The notes under the pieces are model-generated. The model did not search any database. It was given only the letters and a program-made list of their open reading frames with translations, and had not been told where the DNA came from. A stretch of 64,000 bases of DNA, taken from the NCBI GenBank assembly GCA_019925105.1, contig JAHGAU010000003.1, positions 1,860,001 to 1,924,000 on the forward strand, written 5' to 3'. The first letter of the stretch is position 1. Each line of letters opens with the position of its first letter. Source of the stretch: Niebla homalea. Taxonomy: Eukaryota > Ascomycota > Lecanoromycetes > Lecanorales > Ramalinaceae. Position numbers and translations under genes: made by a program. Below are positions 24,764-35,574 of the stretch, piece after piece.

Positions 24764-25464
24764 AGAAATCACGCGGTTATTTACCCGTTTAACTGGAAAC
24801 ATAAAGTAAAAATAAAAGAAATTAAAAAATATATCGTTTTAACTTATAAAAAATATAATAAGAAAAATCAAAATTTTATTTAAATAAAATTTAAAAATAT
24901 TGATTTATATATATATTAATGCTTTAAAATATAAGGCCGGATATTATATTATATAAATTTAAAGCGGCTATATTATCCCTTTTATTTATAATTTATATAT
25001 AATAATTAAAACGGAATATAGTTATAATATTTATAAGTAAAAATTAATAATTATTATTATTTATAAGGAAAAAATCGTTTATATATTAAATATAAAAAAT
25101 TTTTTAATTATTTATATAAATTATAAGTTACTTACGGGGTTTTTAAACATAGATTATTATAAAAATATTTTTAAAAAATAAGTGAATAAGTTAAAGAAAT
25201 TATATATTAAAATTAAATATATTAAAGAAAAAAATAAGAAAACTGTAAATAACTTATTAAAAATATTATTTAATAATTTAGAATACGTATTAAACAAAAT
25301 AATGAAGAGAATAACCCTTGAAATATAAAAGAATAAAAATAATACGGTATAATTTTAGAGGAATAATAAAAAAGGATATTACGTTATATTAAAGGAACTC
25401 TTTAAAAAAGTGAAAAAGAATAAAATTAATATTTATAATAATATATAAATTATAATATAATAAT
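24764..25464 (+). other. Decayed AT-rich sequence, possibly 5' part of an old Gypsy-like element (G)
   Basis: A plus-strand frame at about 25130-25330 reads through roughly 60 codons with few stops (for example GFLNIDYYKNIFKK), unusual for this composition. It may be an old coding segment. If F2 inserted into one element, this stretch and 45563-47021 would be its two halves. I cannot name a domain here. Confidence 0.35.
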
Positions 25465-25472
25465 TAAAAAAT

Positions 25473-25612
25473 GTTAGGACGGATAACCACTCGGCCACGG
25501 GGGTAAAAGTAGCTAACCTGGGCAGGTAATAGCGCTTAAGGGTAAGCCGCTATTACCATATAAGGGGTATTAGGCCCGGTAGGCCACCCCTGCGGAGTGC
25601 GCACCGGCTAAC
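25473..25612 (-). repeat. Left terminal inverted repeat (140-bp unit, copy 3)
   Basis: GTTAGGACGG at the outer end, ACCGGCTAAC at the inner end. It carries TGGCCGAGTGG on the minus strand. Confidence 0.85.
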
Positions 25613-26260
25613 ATTACTCCCCCTCCTATGCACTCGTCCCCGAGTGCACAGCCTACTAAACCATGCCTCTGGGGGGTTACCCCAGGCTGGAGGCCCTACT
25701 CGTAAGGCCTGACTTCGGTATCCAGTGAGAGCCCCTGTGGGGATCACCTACCGGTAGTGGTAAGAGCCCCCGCAGGGGGTAACCACTTTTTTTTTTTTTG
25801 GACTCAGAGGCCGCCGCAAGGGCATGTTCTGGGAAGGTAAAGCCGGCCCCCGCAGGGCACCGCACTTCAGGGTGAGTCGACCCCCGCAGGGTGTCGCACT
25901 CGGTAGGGCTCAGAGGCCCCCGCAAGGGCATGTCCCGGGGTTGAGCCGGTTCCCCGCAAGGGTACCGCACTCGAAAGGCTCAGAGGCCCCGCAAGGCATG
26001 TCCTACTTTTCGGGTTCAGAGGCCCCCGCAAGGGCATGTCCCACTTTTCGGGTTCAGAGGCCCCCGCAAGGGCATGTCCCGGGGTTGAGCCGGTTCCCCG
26101 CAAGGGTACCGCACTCGAAAGGCTCAGAGGCCCCGCAAGGCATGGCCCACTTTTCGGGTTCAGAGGCCCCGCAGGGCATGACCCACTTTTCGGGTTCAGA
26201 GGCCCCCGCAAGGGCATAACCCAGCCGGCCCTTTAGGAGCGGATACCCTCGTAAGGGCAC
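25613..26260. repeat. Hairpin minisatellite core
   Basis: Same modules as 1341-2246, including the 38-bp unit with ttttcgggttcagaggcccc and a second unit with ggttgagccggttccccgc. A run of twelve T at about 25788-25799 replaces ttt in the 1.5-kb copy. The order of modules differs between the two blocks, implying unit duplication and loss. Confidence 0.8.
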
Positions 26261-26267
26261 CTTAATA

Positions 26268-26405
26268 TTAGCCGGTGCGCACCCCGCAGGGGTGGCCTAC
26301 CGGGCCTAATACCCCTTATATGGTAATAGCGGCATACCCCTAAGCGCTATTACCTGCCCAGGGTAGCTACTTTTGCCCCCGTGGCCGAGTGGTTATCCGT
26401 CCTAA
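26268..26405 (+). repeat. Right terminal inverted repeat (140-bp unit, copy 4)
   Basis: Complement of the left unit with few changes (ggcatacccctaagcg versus the complement of cgcttaagggtaagcc). It carries TGGCCGAGTGG on the plus strand. The final C of the unit is missing before the flanking taaaaaat. Confidence 0.85.
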
Positions 26406-26413
26406 TAAAAAAT

Positions 26414-26675
26414 TAATTAACTTAAAACGTAAAAAAAAAGTTAATAAACGTAAAAGGAAAAAAGAAAGTAAATATAAAGGAATTATAATTATAAAAGATG
26501 ACCGGTAAAAAGTTAATATGAAAATATAATATAAAATTAAATAATAATAATAAGATAATATATATATAAATTAATTATAAGTTTATAAAATTATTAAAAC
26601 TTAAAAAATTACTTTATTATAAAGATAAGAATTAATATATTATTATTATTAAATACCTTAAAATAAAAATAAAAC
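26414..26675. other. AT-rich sequence between the GC-rich element and F2
   Basis: Lys- and Ile-coding AT-rich sequence, probably the continuation of 24764-25464. The last five bases (aaaac) form the target duplication of F2. Confidence 0.4.
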
Positions 26676-26925
26676 AGAAAAGATGGGAAACAATGAAAGA
26701 GTAAAAGTGATGGAATAGTATATAGTAATAAAGTATAATTAAAGATGGGCCGTAGCCCTTACATAAATAAGTAAAATATATTAACTATATTATCGTAATT
26801 TATCTTATTCTTTTTTTTTAAAGTATATATAAAATAATTTTATCTTTAATTAGCCCTTTTAATATTTTTATTCCTTTATATATTTAACCATAAGTTTTAT
26901 ATTTTCTTTAATTTTCCCCTTTTTA
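26676..26925 (-). repeat. 3' LTR of F2
   Basis: It shares ttagcccttttaatattttt, ttttatattttctttaattt and the ggccgtagcccttacat region (ggccgtagccc versus agttataaccc) with the copy at 45314. This copy is more A/T-shifted in its right half. The left border is set by the aaaac flank and is uncertain by a few bases. Confidence 0.75.
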
Positions 26926-28505
26926 ATTCCCCTTATAATAAAATATTATTTATAATACCTTTATACTTTAAACTATATTATTCCCATTTATATATATATT
27001 AATTATATATTTAATAATTAATAATATATTTTATATATTTTAAATAATTATAAGTATAAAAGTTAAAAAAATATTAACTTAATAATAACTTATCCCGGCT
27101 CCCCTTATAATAAAATTACTTTCTTAATATTGCGTATTATAATAAATATTTTTTATTTTTTAACGTTATTTATATACGTATTTACTTATTCCTTTTATAA
27201 TTTTACTTTTAAGCTTTATTTAATAATAACGGATAAGTATATTAATATTAATTTTTAAACGCGATCCCCCCTTTTATTATTCTAATAATTTTAATAATAA
27301 TAAATACGGTATTTTATCTTTATTTATTTTAAGGCATAAACGGTCTATATTTATATCTTCTTTAAGTATAATATACTTAATCTATTTAATGGTATAATAC
27401 ATTTTATTCCGTTTATTAAAAGATTATAAATACTGCCCCCTATAAGGATCGGGACTTATAACCGTTTACCTTTTACCCTTCTCCTTATTTTATATATTTC
27501 CGGTATCTTTTTTTATTTTTTTAATTTTATTTTTTTAAAATATATTTTAAGTAAATTTATTATATAACGTTAAGTATATTTTTAGGAAACCATTAAATAA
27601 ACTCTATTTAAATTTTATTTTATAGATTTTAATATCGCTTTTATTAACGTACTTAAGAAAATATTATACTTAATTACCCGGTATATATTTATTAATTAAT
27701 ATTATTTTTATATTAATTTATTATATTAATTTTAAGAAAGTATTAAAATAAAAGGTATAATATTTTATCCTGGTTATTATTATTTATATATTACGGTATA
27801 AAAAGGGAAAAGGAGAAAGAAAATAATGAAATAATTATTTATTAATTTTTAAATAGCTCTTTAATCTTTATATAAACTCCTTTAAAGCTTAATATTATAT
27901 TTTATGATATTTTATAAAAATATATCCCTTATTATAACTTTTAACATTTATTTTTATTTACTTATATGCTTTTTTTTTAATTAATTAATATATTAAATAC
28001 TTTTAAGGCTATCTTTATATATAAATAAATATATTTTTATATTCTCTTAACGGGCTACGTATAATCGTTTTGATTTAAGTATATTTAAAAGGTATATTAA
28101 AAAAGGTTCCTTTTAAACGTAATAATATTACGTATTATCTTTATTAAATTCCGTCCTTAACCGGTTCCGTCAGCGAATAAGATATTAAAAATAACGTCCG
28201 ATTATTTACTTACTTAATAATTATACCGCGTAACCGTTTCTCTCGTTTTTCTTATTTATTTACTTTTCTTACTTTTTCTTACTTTTTTTAATTTTTTTAT
28301 TTCTTTAATTTTTTTAATCTCCAACTTCTTTTATACTTTAATTAACTTATTTTAACTCTGACTTAATCTTATACTTAATTATTAATTATTCCTTTAAGAG
28401 TATATATAAATTTATAACCTTAATATTGATTATTTGCTCTATATTTATATTAACTTCTTTATAGTCTATTCGGAATTTTTAACCTAAATTATATTAATTA
28501 AAATT
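26926..28505 (-). pseudogene. F2 internal coding remnant, unassigned
   Basis: The minus strand carries long frames interrupted mostly by TAA and TAG, with Lys/Asn/Glu-rich composition. A readable stretch near 28150-28260 includes NERNGYAV and FNKDNT. No protease, RT or integrase motif is seen. It abuts the left TIR of E1 at 28506. Confidence 0.35.
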
Positions 28506-28654
28506 ACTCCGGGAAGCGGGATGGGATATATCCCATAAAATAGGGATAAAATAGGGATAAGATAGGAATAGGATAAAAGCAACTTTATCCCATCCCATCC
28601 CGTATTAACTTAAGATAAAACGGGATAAGATCGGGATATATTAAGATCTTAATA
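28506..28654 (+). repeat. E1 left terminal inverted repeat
   Basis: Starts actccgggaagcgggatggg and contains several gggataggat/gggataaaat units, some of them in inverted pairs (tatcccat), ending in ttaagatcttaa, a palindrome. Such clustered subterminal motifs are usual transposase-binding regions in DNA transposons. Confidence 0.85.
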
Positions 28655-28703
28655 ACGGATTAAATAAAACGTTTTATAAATAAAGTAAGGAGTTCTTAAG
28701 CTA

Positions 28704-29157
28704 ATAATTATAAAGATAGTTATAAAAATAATTATAAAAATAATTATAAAAATAATTATAAAGATAGTTATAAAAATAATTATAAAAATAATTATAAAAA
28801 TAATTATAAAAATAATTATAAAAATAATTATAAAAATAATTATAAAAATAATTATAAAAATAATTATAAAAATAATTATAAAAATAATTATAAAAATAAT
28901 TATAAAAATAATTATAAAAATAATTATAAAAATAATTATAAAAATAATTATAAAAATAATTATAAAAATAATTATAAAAATAATTATAAAAATAATTATA
29001 AAAATAATTATAAAAATAATTATAAAAATAATTATAAAAATAATTATAAAAATAATTATAAAAATAATTATAAAAATAATTATAAAAATAATTATAAAAA
29101 TAATTATAAAAATAATTATAAAAATAATTATAAAAATAATTATAAAAATAATTATAA
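28704..29157. repeat. 12-bp minisatellite in E1, about 38 units
   Basis: Near-perfect tandem copies of aaaaataattat. A few early units have g in place of a (aaagatagttat). In E2 the same place (53968-54062) has only about eight units. The great uniformity implies recent expansion after RIP stopped acting. Confidence 0.95.
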
Positions 29158-29526
29158 GGATAATTAAAAAGTTATAATATTAAGAGCTTAATTTACTATA
29201 TAGCTTTATTATTACGTTATAGAAAAATTTAAATAATACTACCTTAAATCTCTTTATTTTTAATTTTTTATTAATATTTAATTTATATACTTTATTCTTT
29301 AAGCTCGTTAACCTAAATTATACTTAAAGAAACCAATAAAGGTAAATCTGCTTTAAAATTAAACGTATTTTAAACTTAAAAGGGGATACCGTCTTAAAAT
29401 TAAATTACTTAAATTAATTTAAGATACCGTTCTTTTATTAATCCGGGGAGTTATAAGCTAGAATATTAACGTTACTTAAGTAAAGTATAATATTATATAT
29501 ATTAATAAGATATCCTTTAAATTGTC

Positions 29527-29527
<1 letters not shown>

Positions 29528-29558
<31 letters not shown>

Positions 29559-29559
29559 C
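29528..29559. repeat. (TTA)n microsatellite in E1, about ten units
   Basis: Bounded by gtcg and cgttaatata. The same site in E2 (54435-54630) has about 65 units. Confidence 0.9.
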
Positions 29560-29799
29560 GTTAATATACTTCGTAATTATATTTACGTTATATACTCGTT
29601 TTTTTTATTTTTTATCCTTTTAATCCTTAGAATTATTATTATTAACCTTTAAGTCTATATATAATTAATTTAGCTCGTTTTCTCTTTATTTATAATAAAA
29701 TAAATTAATATCTTTACTTAAAAAGTTAAAAAAAATAAAATATTTTTAATTCTTATAATAACGCTTAATAATAAAAAAACAAGAATAATTTATTATGAG

Positions 29800-31620
29800 A
29801 TGGCGACGAACAACGGGACCCTAGAGGTCAGAAACGATGTACGCGTGCATAGCTTAAGTAATAGTAAAGATAGTACCTTAAATACGATAGGCGGAAGCGG
29901 AATAATAATAAGGATAAAAAAGGAGGAAGGGTAAGCGGCTTAGGTTAATAAAAATGGTAATAAGTCGTATAAACAACGCGATAAATACGAGATAAAACGG
30001 TTTTAAATTAAATAGGGAGCTTATAATTAATAAGATATACGTAAAAAAATGCGTATAATACGTAAAGGTATTATTATAAAAGGTAATAAATAAAAGACGG
30101 AGGGGATAAGAACGATACGCGGGGACAAATAAAGGGTAAACGGAGGCATAAAAGGCCTTATTAAGTATATATAAATTAAAAGAAAATTAAATAAAAATAA
30201 AGAGATATTAAGTAAATAAAAATAAATTATAAAAAGAAATAATTATTAAATACGTAAAAGAGAAATAAAAGGGAAAAAAACGGTAAAGGTATTAAAAGGT
30301 TTCCTTATAATTATATAAAAAAATATTACGTTAAAAACTTAACCGATATTATAAATCGGGCTATGGGGGGTAAGAAACTTTTACGTAAAAACAGGGAGAA
30401 ATTTAAAGGAATTAAAGAAATTACGTGGAGCTTAAAAGGCGGTAATAAAAACGCCGGCGGACGGAGGTAAAAAAAGATAAAAAGGATATATATAAAATAA
30501 AGGAGTAACGGGGGAAACTTTAAGGAAAAGAGCGGGGATAAATTAAGTAATAAAAGCCATAAGGGCGGTATTAACGTTAATAATAAAAAAGATAAGGGTA
30601 AAGGAGAAAACGGCGGTATTAAAAAAAATAAAGATAATAACTATATAATTATTGGGCGAGGAAGAGAAAAGCATAACGGTAAAAACGAACCTATTATAAT
30701 TAATAAAGGTATTTAAGGTAATAAAAAAGCTATTAATAAAATAAATTATTACGGTATATAAATTATAAAGCGGGGATATTTTTTTAATATAACCTTATTA
30801 AAAATGAAAAAGGGATTAAAGAAGTTAAAGGGATAAGCCAGTAAAAAAGGGTATAAAACAGTAAAAATATTAAAATAATCCTTTATTATTGTGGTAAACG
30901 GGATATATTTAATAAGGTTTATAAGGGAGGAAAGAGAAGTTACCTTAAGGTGGATAAAAAAGGAAAATATAGTTTTTTATTTTAGGCTAAAGATTATCGA
31001 TTATAACCTCCCCGTTATAATAAAAAGGTTAAACGCCTTTAATTATATAAAGAAATACTTTATGGTTATCTTAAATATAACGTTAATAAGGATATATAAT
31101 AATATCCTTAATAAAAAGGTAATAAAGGATAAGTCCCTTAAGTTAATAAAACCTTAAAACCAGGTAGCGGATATTTATTAATACTTTAAATATTAAGGAT
31201 ATAAATATATTACTATAAAGTGCCTTAATAATACGAAGTATACGGTATATATTAAAGGGCATAATATATATAAATACGTTAACTTAATAATAAAGGGCTT
31301 AATAAAAAACGTACCGAAATACGTGGCGTATAATAATAATAATTATTCAATATAAAACTTACGGTATATAATAAGAATAAAAGAGACTTAACGTAAGGAA
31401 ACTAAGATAATAATTAAGGTTTAACGTTATAACTTATATAAATTTAAATTAATAAAATAATTAAAAACGGTCTTAAGATATAAATAAAACTTATTAAACG
31501 GGGAAAAATAAAATATAATAATTAATAATATAAAAAAAAAGAAGCTTATAATAATATTAACCTTTAAGGCCGGCCGCTTAATTAAGATTATTATTATAAT
31601 AAAAAGATTAAAATAAATAA
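29800..31620 (+). pseudogene. LINE B ORF1 remnant
   Basis: Begins MATNNGTLEVRNDVRVHS. An 88-codon open stretch at 30891-31157 (MVNGIYLIRFIREEREVTL...) is a surviving part of this protein and not a separate gene. Two damaged CCHC knuckles follow at about 31165-31330 (YQYFKYQGYKYITIKC, then YTVYIKGHNIYKY), with Tyr in place of several Cys. The end is approximate. Confidence 0.8.
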
Positions 31621-31699
31621 TATTTAACCTTAAAAAGAGACTATTTATATAAATAAAAATTAATAAAAAAAGCTTAATAAATATTAATATTTAATATAT

Positions 31700-34600
31700 T
31701 TACGCTTTTAAAAGTAATATAATATAATGTACGTAAGGAAGTAATTAAAGCTATAATACTAATATTTAAATTTAAAAAGGTAAAGGATATTAATATTATA
31801 ATAATATAAGAATTATTATATAGTTTATATATTTACTTTTTAATTAATTTAAGAAATAGTTTTTACCTAACCTTTAAGGGTAATAAAATAACGCGGATAT
31901 ACTTTTTTATTAATAAGAAATTAAATATAAATAGTTAAAACGTTATTTATTACGGAAGGAACCTATATATATTCCGGATTATATAAAAGGGGGATATTAA
32001 GGGTATTTTAAATATTTATAATACGTATAATCCGTTATTGGTTAATAGGAAGGGATCCTTTATAATTTTATTATTTAAGGATATTATAGTTATATTTAAT
32101 AAGTACCTTTTAATAAGGGACTTTAATTTTTATTACGTTTAATAGAATAAGGATGGTTATACGATTAATTATATTGAATTTAAAGAGTTATTAATAATTA
32201 TTATATAGTTTAATTTTACGTTATTAACGTTAAAAAAGGTTATTATATAAAAAAGCCGTAAACTTAAGACTATAATTAACTTAATATTTAATTCAGAAAA
32301 TATTATTAATTTAATTATAATATATAGACCCTAAAAGAACTTAAAATACGGTTTAAATTACGTCTTAATATAGACGACCTTAAATTAATCTATTAACGTA
32401 ATTCCGCCTTTACCGTTTAAATAAGTATAAAAGATAATTAAGAAAGCTAAAATATTAATAAAAACGGTAAAAATAATATCTTAATTAATAAAGCGTCCCC
32501 GGCTTAATAATAAGGAATAGATTAACCGTTTTATAAAACGGGTAATAAAGGCTTTAAATAAAGTAATTAACGTTATAATTTTAATAATAAAGCCATTTTA
32601 AAAAGTTAAAACTTATTAAAATAAAAAGTATATAAAGGTAACTATAAAGGTAAAAGCGCTTATAAAATAAATTATTAAATATAAAAACCGGGAAACGCTT
32701 TAATAATTAAAAAAAACTTAAAAAAAAAAAAAAAAATTATCCGGAAAGTTAAATAAATATATTTTTAAGCTATAGTATATAACTTAACGGTTTCCCTTTA
32801 TAATATTTAGAAGTTAATAAAATACAATAAAAAATAAAGTAAAAAACTTAAATTTATCCTTAAGTTTTTACCCTTAAAAAGACTAAATAGTATAATAATA
32901 AATACCTTTAACGGTAAAATTAAGGCTCTTAAAGGAACGTTTTTTCCTTTATTACCGGAAGTTAACCTAATAGATATCGATAGTATAGTATATCCTAAAT
33001 TAATAATAATAAATAAAATAATAATCCAGGAGATAATAATTAAAATAATTAATAAATTAAAGAAGGATAAGGCCTCCGGACTTAATAATATATTAAATAG
33101 GTTCTTATTTATAATAACATTATTATTTAAAAAGGTTTTTACTTATTTATTTTAAGCTTATTTTAATATAAAATATTACTTTTATAAATTTAAAAAGGTT
33201 AAGACGATTATCCTTAAGAAGTTGGTTAAGTTAAATTACTTAAAGGTAAAGTCGTATAAACCTATAGTATTCCTTTATATGTTAAAGAAAACTTTAAAGA
33301 CGGTAATTATAAAGATTTTAAATAATTATATAGAAAAATATAAGTTATTCCCCGATTAATAAATAAAAATAAGAAGAAGATAATTAATAGAAACAGCTTT
33401 TAAAGGCTTAATTAATAACGTATATATAATATAAAACTATAGGAAAAAGTATATTATAAGTCTTTTTTCTTTAAATATTATAAGGGTATTTAATAAGGTA
33501 AATTATTAAAGGTTATTATATAATTTACGGAAAAAGAAGGTTTTATTTTTCTTTATAAATTAAATAAAAAGTTTCTTAAGTAATTAAACGATATTAATTA
33601 ATTTAAAATAGAAAATAAATATAATAAAGCTTACGATAATAAAGATTCCTTAAAGGTTATTTATCTTTTTAATCTTATTCTTATTCTTTAACGGCTTACT
33701 TATTAAAGACTTAATAAAATTAAAATAAAAGGTTTAAATAAAAGGCTTTATTAACGATATTTACCTTTTAACTTATAATATATTTATTTATATAAATTAT
33801 TTAAAGTTAAAATAGATTTATAAAGTCTATTTATAATAAATAAAGATATATAAGGTTTAATTTACCCTATATAAATATAAGCTTATTTATATAATAAAGA
33901 GCTTAAAGCTATATAATATAATAATTATAATAGACTTAAGTAATATAATAATAAAATTAAAAGTTAATATTAAGGTATTTAATTTATAAGTTAATAAAAA
34001 ATTAAATTAAAAGGATTATGTAAAAAAGGTTTAAAAGAAGATAATTTTATAGGAAAAAAGCCTTATTTACTTTATAGCGTTAACGTAAAAAGCTATTTTA
34101 TAAAAGGTTAAAACTATTTATTAAGTAATTATAAAGTTTATGATAACGTATATAATAGCTATTTAATATATATTTAAAGGTATATTTAAATATAAAAAAA
34201 GCTTATCCGGTAATTATAAAAGGTTTAAAACCGATATTTAAAAATAATAAATAAAGTATATAAAATAACTTCCGTCCCGGTATTAGAATCTAAGGTCTTT
34301 ATATTATTAATAAAGCTGGCCTTAAATTAAATAATTATTTAAGTGAAGTTTAAAAAAAATATAAACTTAATTACGTTAATAAAAAATAAACGTATTTACC
34401 AGAATTATAAAAAGCCTTAAATAAAAAAGCGTAAAGAAATAATATTTACCTTTTTTACGGAAATTAAACTAGAATAAGTTAAAAAAAAGGTCGACTTAAC
34501 TTACGTTTAAAAAGTTAATATAAAAGTATATAAACTTTTATTTAAAATGAAAATAACGGAAAAAAAAAGAAAACCGTGAAAATAAAGTTAATAATAATTA

Positions 34601-35079
34601 CCCTATAAACTATAAAAAAATAAATAAAGTATTAATATAAATATAAAGAATTAATCCCTTAAAAATAATAATATTTAACGTTAAATAATAATAAGGTTAT
34701 TAATAAATATTTCCGGCGTTATAAGATTATAAAGAAAAGCGATAATATATTAATAATTTAACTCCGGATAAGTAAAAATGGCTTAATTTATTTCCTCTTT
34801 ATTATATATATTAATAACTAGATTAACGTTAATTACGAATATAAATAATAAAAGTAAAACGCCGTATACGTATTAATCTTTTATTTACTATTTAAGGAGT
34901 TTAAACCGGGATTAATTAAAAAAATAGGGATTAACGATTATTATTAAATACTTATTAATAAAAGGGGTATTAAAGCGGCCGTTAAATTTATAATAATTAC
35001 GGGTTTATTATTATAGTTTAACTTAATTAAGGAAATAAAAAAAGTGGTTAAAAATTTAATTAAGAAACCTCGCCGTTAA
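31700..35079 (+). pseudogene. LINE B ORF2 remnant (endonuclease-RT)
   Basis: Endonuclease landmarks: IIII*ELLYS at about 31796-31818, where IQEPW is expected, and RDFNFYYV at about 32119-32142, where GDFNLHH is expected. RT start motif KKDKASGLNNILNRFL at 33055-33105. The catalytic box region at about 33742-33775 reads GFINDIYLLTYN against FVDD-type motifs in the clade. A C-terminal region (34830-34900) retains LLFKEFKPGL, with its upstream Cys residues changed to Tyr. The stop after KKPRR is at 35077-35079. At least the endonuclease Gln and one catalytic Asp are lost. Confidence 0.8.
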
Positions 35080-35574
35080 CCCGGGAATAAAAAATAATAA
35101 CGGGAAAACTATACTTAATAAAGGGTTAAAAAAGTTATAAATATTAAAACGGTATAAAAAGCGATACTATATTGGTCGGTAAAGTTATATAAATAAAATA
35201 ATAATAATATACGTATCGGTAAAGATATTTAATAATATAATCGGAATTCTGAAATTTTAATATTAAATAAACCCGTAAAGTAACGGAAGAACAATAAATT
35301 TAAGGGTAACCCTTAAGTGGATTTAATCATAATATTATAGGTTTTCTTAAAAAAAGCGTATAAATAAATTCTTATTCTTTAAACGGTTATAGATATTTTT
35401 AACCCTTAAAACGTAAGTAAAAGCTGGATAAATACCGGTTTTTATTCTTAACGTTATAGATATCGGGTTTTTTGCGGTTACTAGTAAGGTTAAATAACCG
35501 AGTATTAAAGAACGCCGGAATTAGCTCAGCTAGATCCGTAATATAAATCAATTAATCAATCAATAAAAAAACAA

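Larger units (their letters stand above)
25473..26405. mobile_element. GC-rich non-autonomous element with 140-bp inverted ends
   Basis: The left end is the 140-bp unit (25473-25612). The right end is the same unit inverted (26268-26405), ending CCGTCCTAA. Flanks are an exact 8-bp duplication, taaaaaat, at 25465-25472 and 26406-26413. The interior is the hairpin minisatellite block also seen at 1341-2246. Terminal inverted repeats with an 8-bp duplication fit a non-autonomous DNA transposon, with hAT-like elements as one family using 8 bp. The flank is AT-rich, so chance identity is possible. It has almost no RIP. The reading frames inside are artefacts of GC-rich repeats. Confidence 0.7.
29783..35561 (+). 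mobile_element. LINE B, Tad1-like, full length, nested in E1
   Basis: Flanked by an exact 13-bp duplication, aataaaaaaacaa, at 29770-29782 and 35562-35574. The joined flanks match the uninterrupted site in E2 near 54835-54870. It starts with a 17-bp leader before ATGGCGACGAACAACGGGAC (29800) and ends in (ATCA)n. It is closest to LINE C. ORF1 and ORF2 are both recognisable and both dead. Confidence 0.93.

Noticed and set aside
25553..26260. Several overlapping open frames of 64-131 codons on both strands
   Set aside because: They come from GC-rich tandem hairpin repeats that lack stop codons in several frames; the same happens at 1471-1825. There is no ribosomal or domain signal, and frames overlap on opposite strands.
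28704..29157. CRISPR-like regular array
   Set aside because: The 12-bp units are directly tandem with no unique spacers, so it is a minisatellite.
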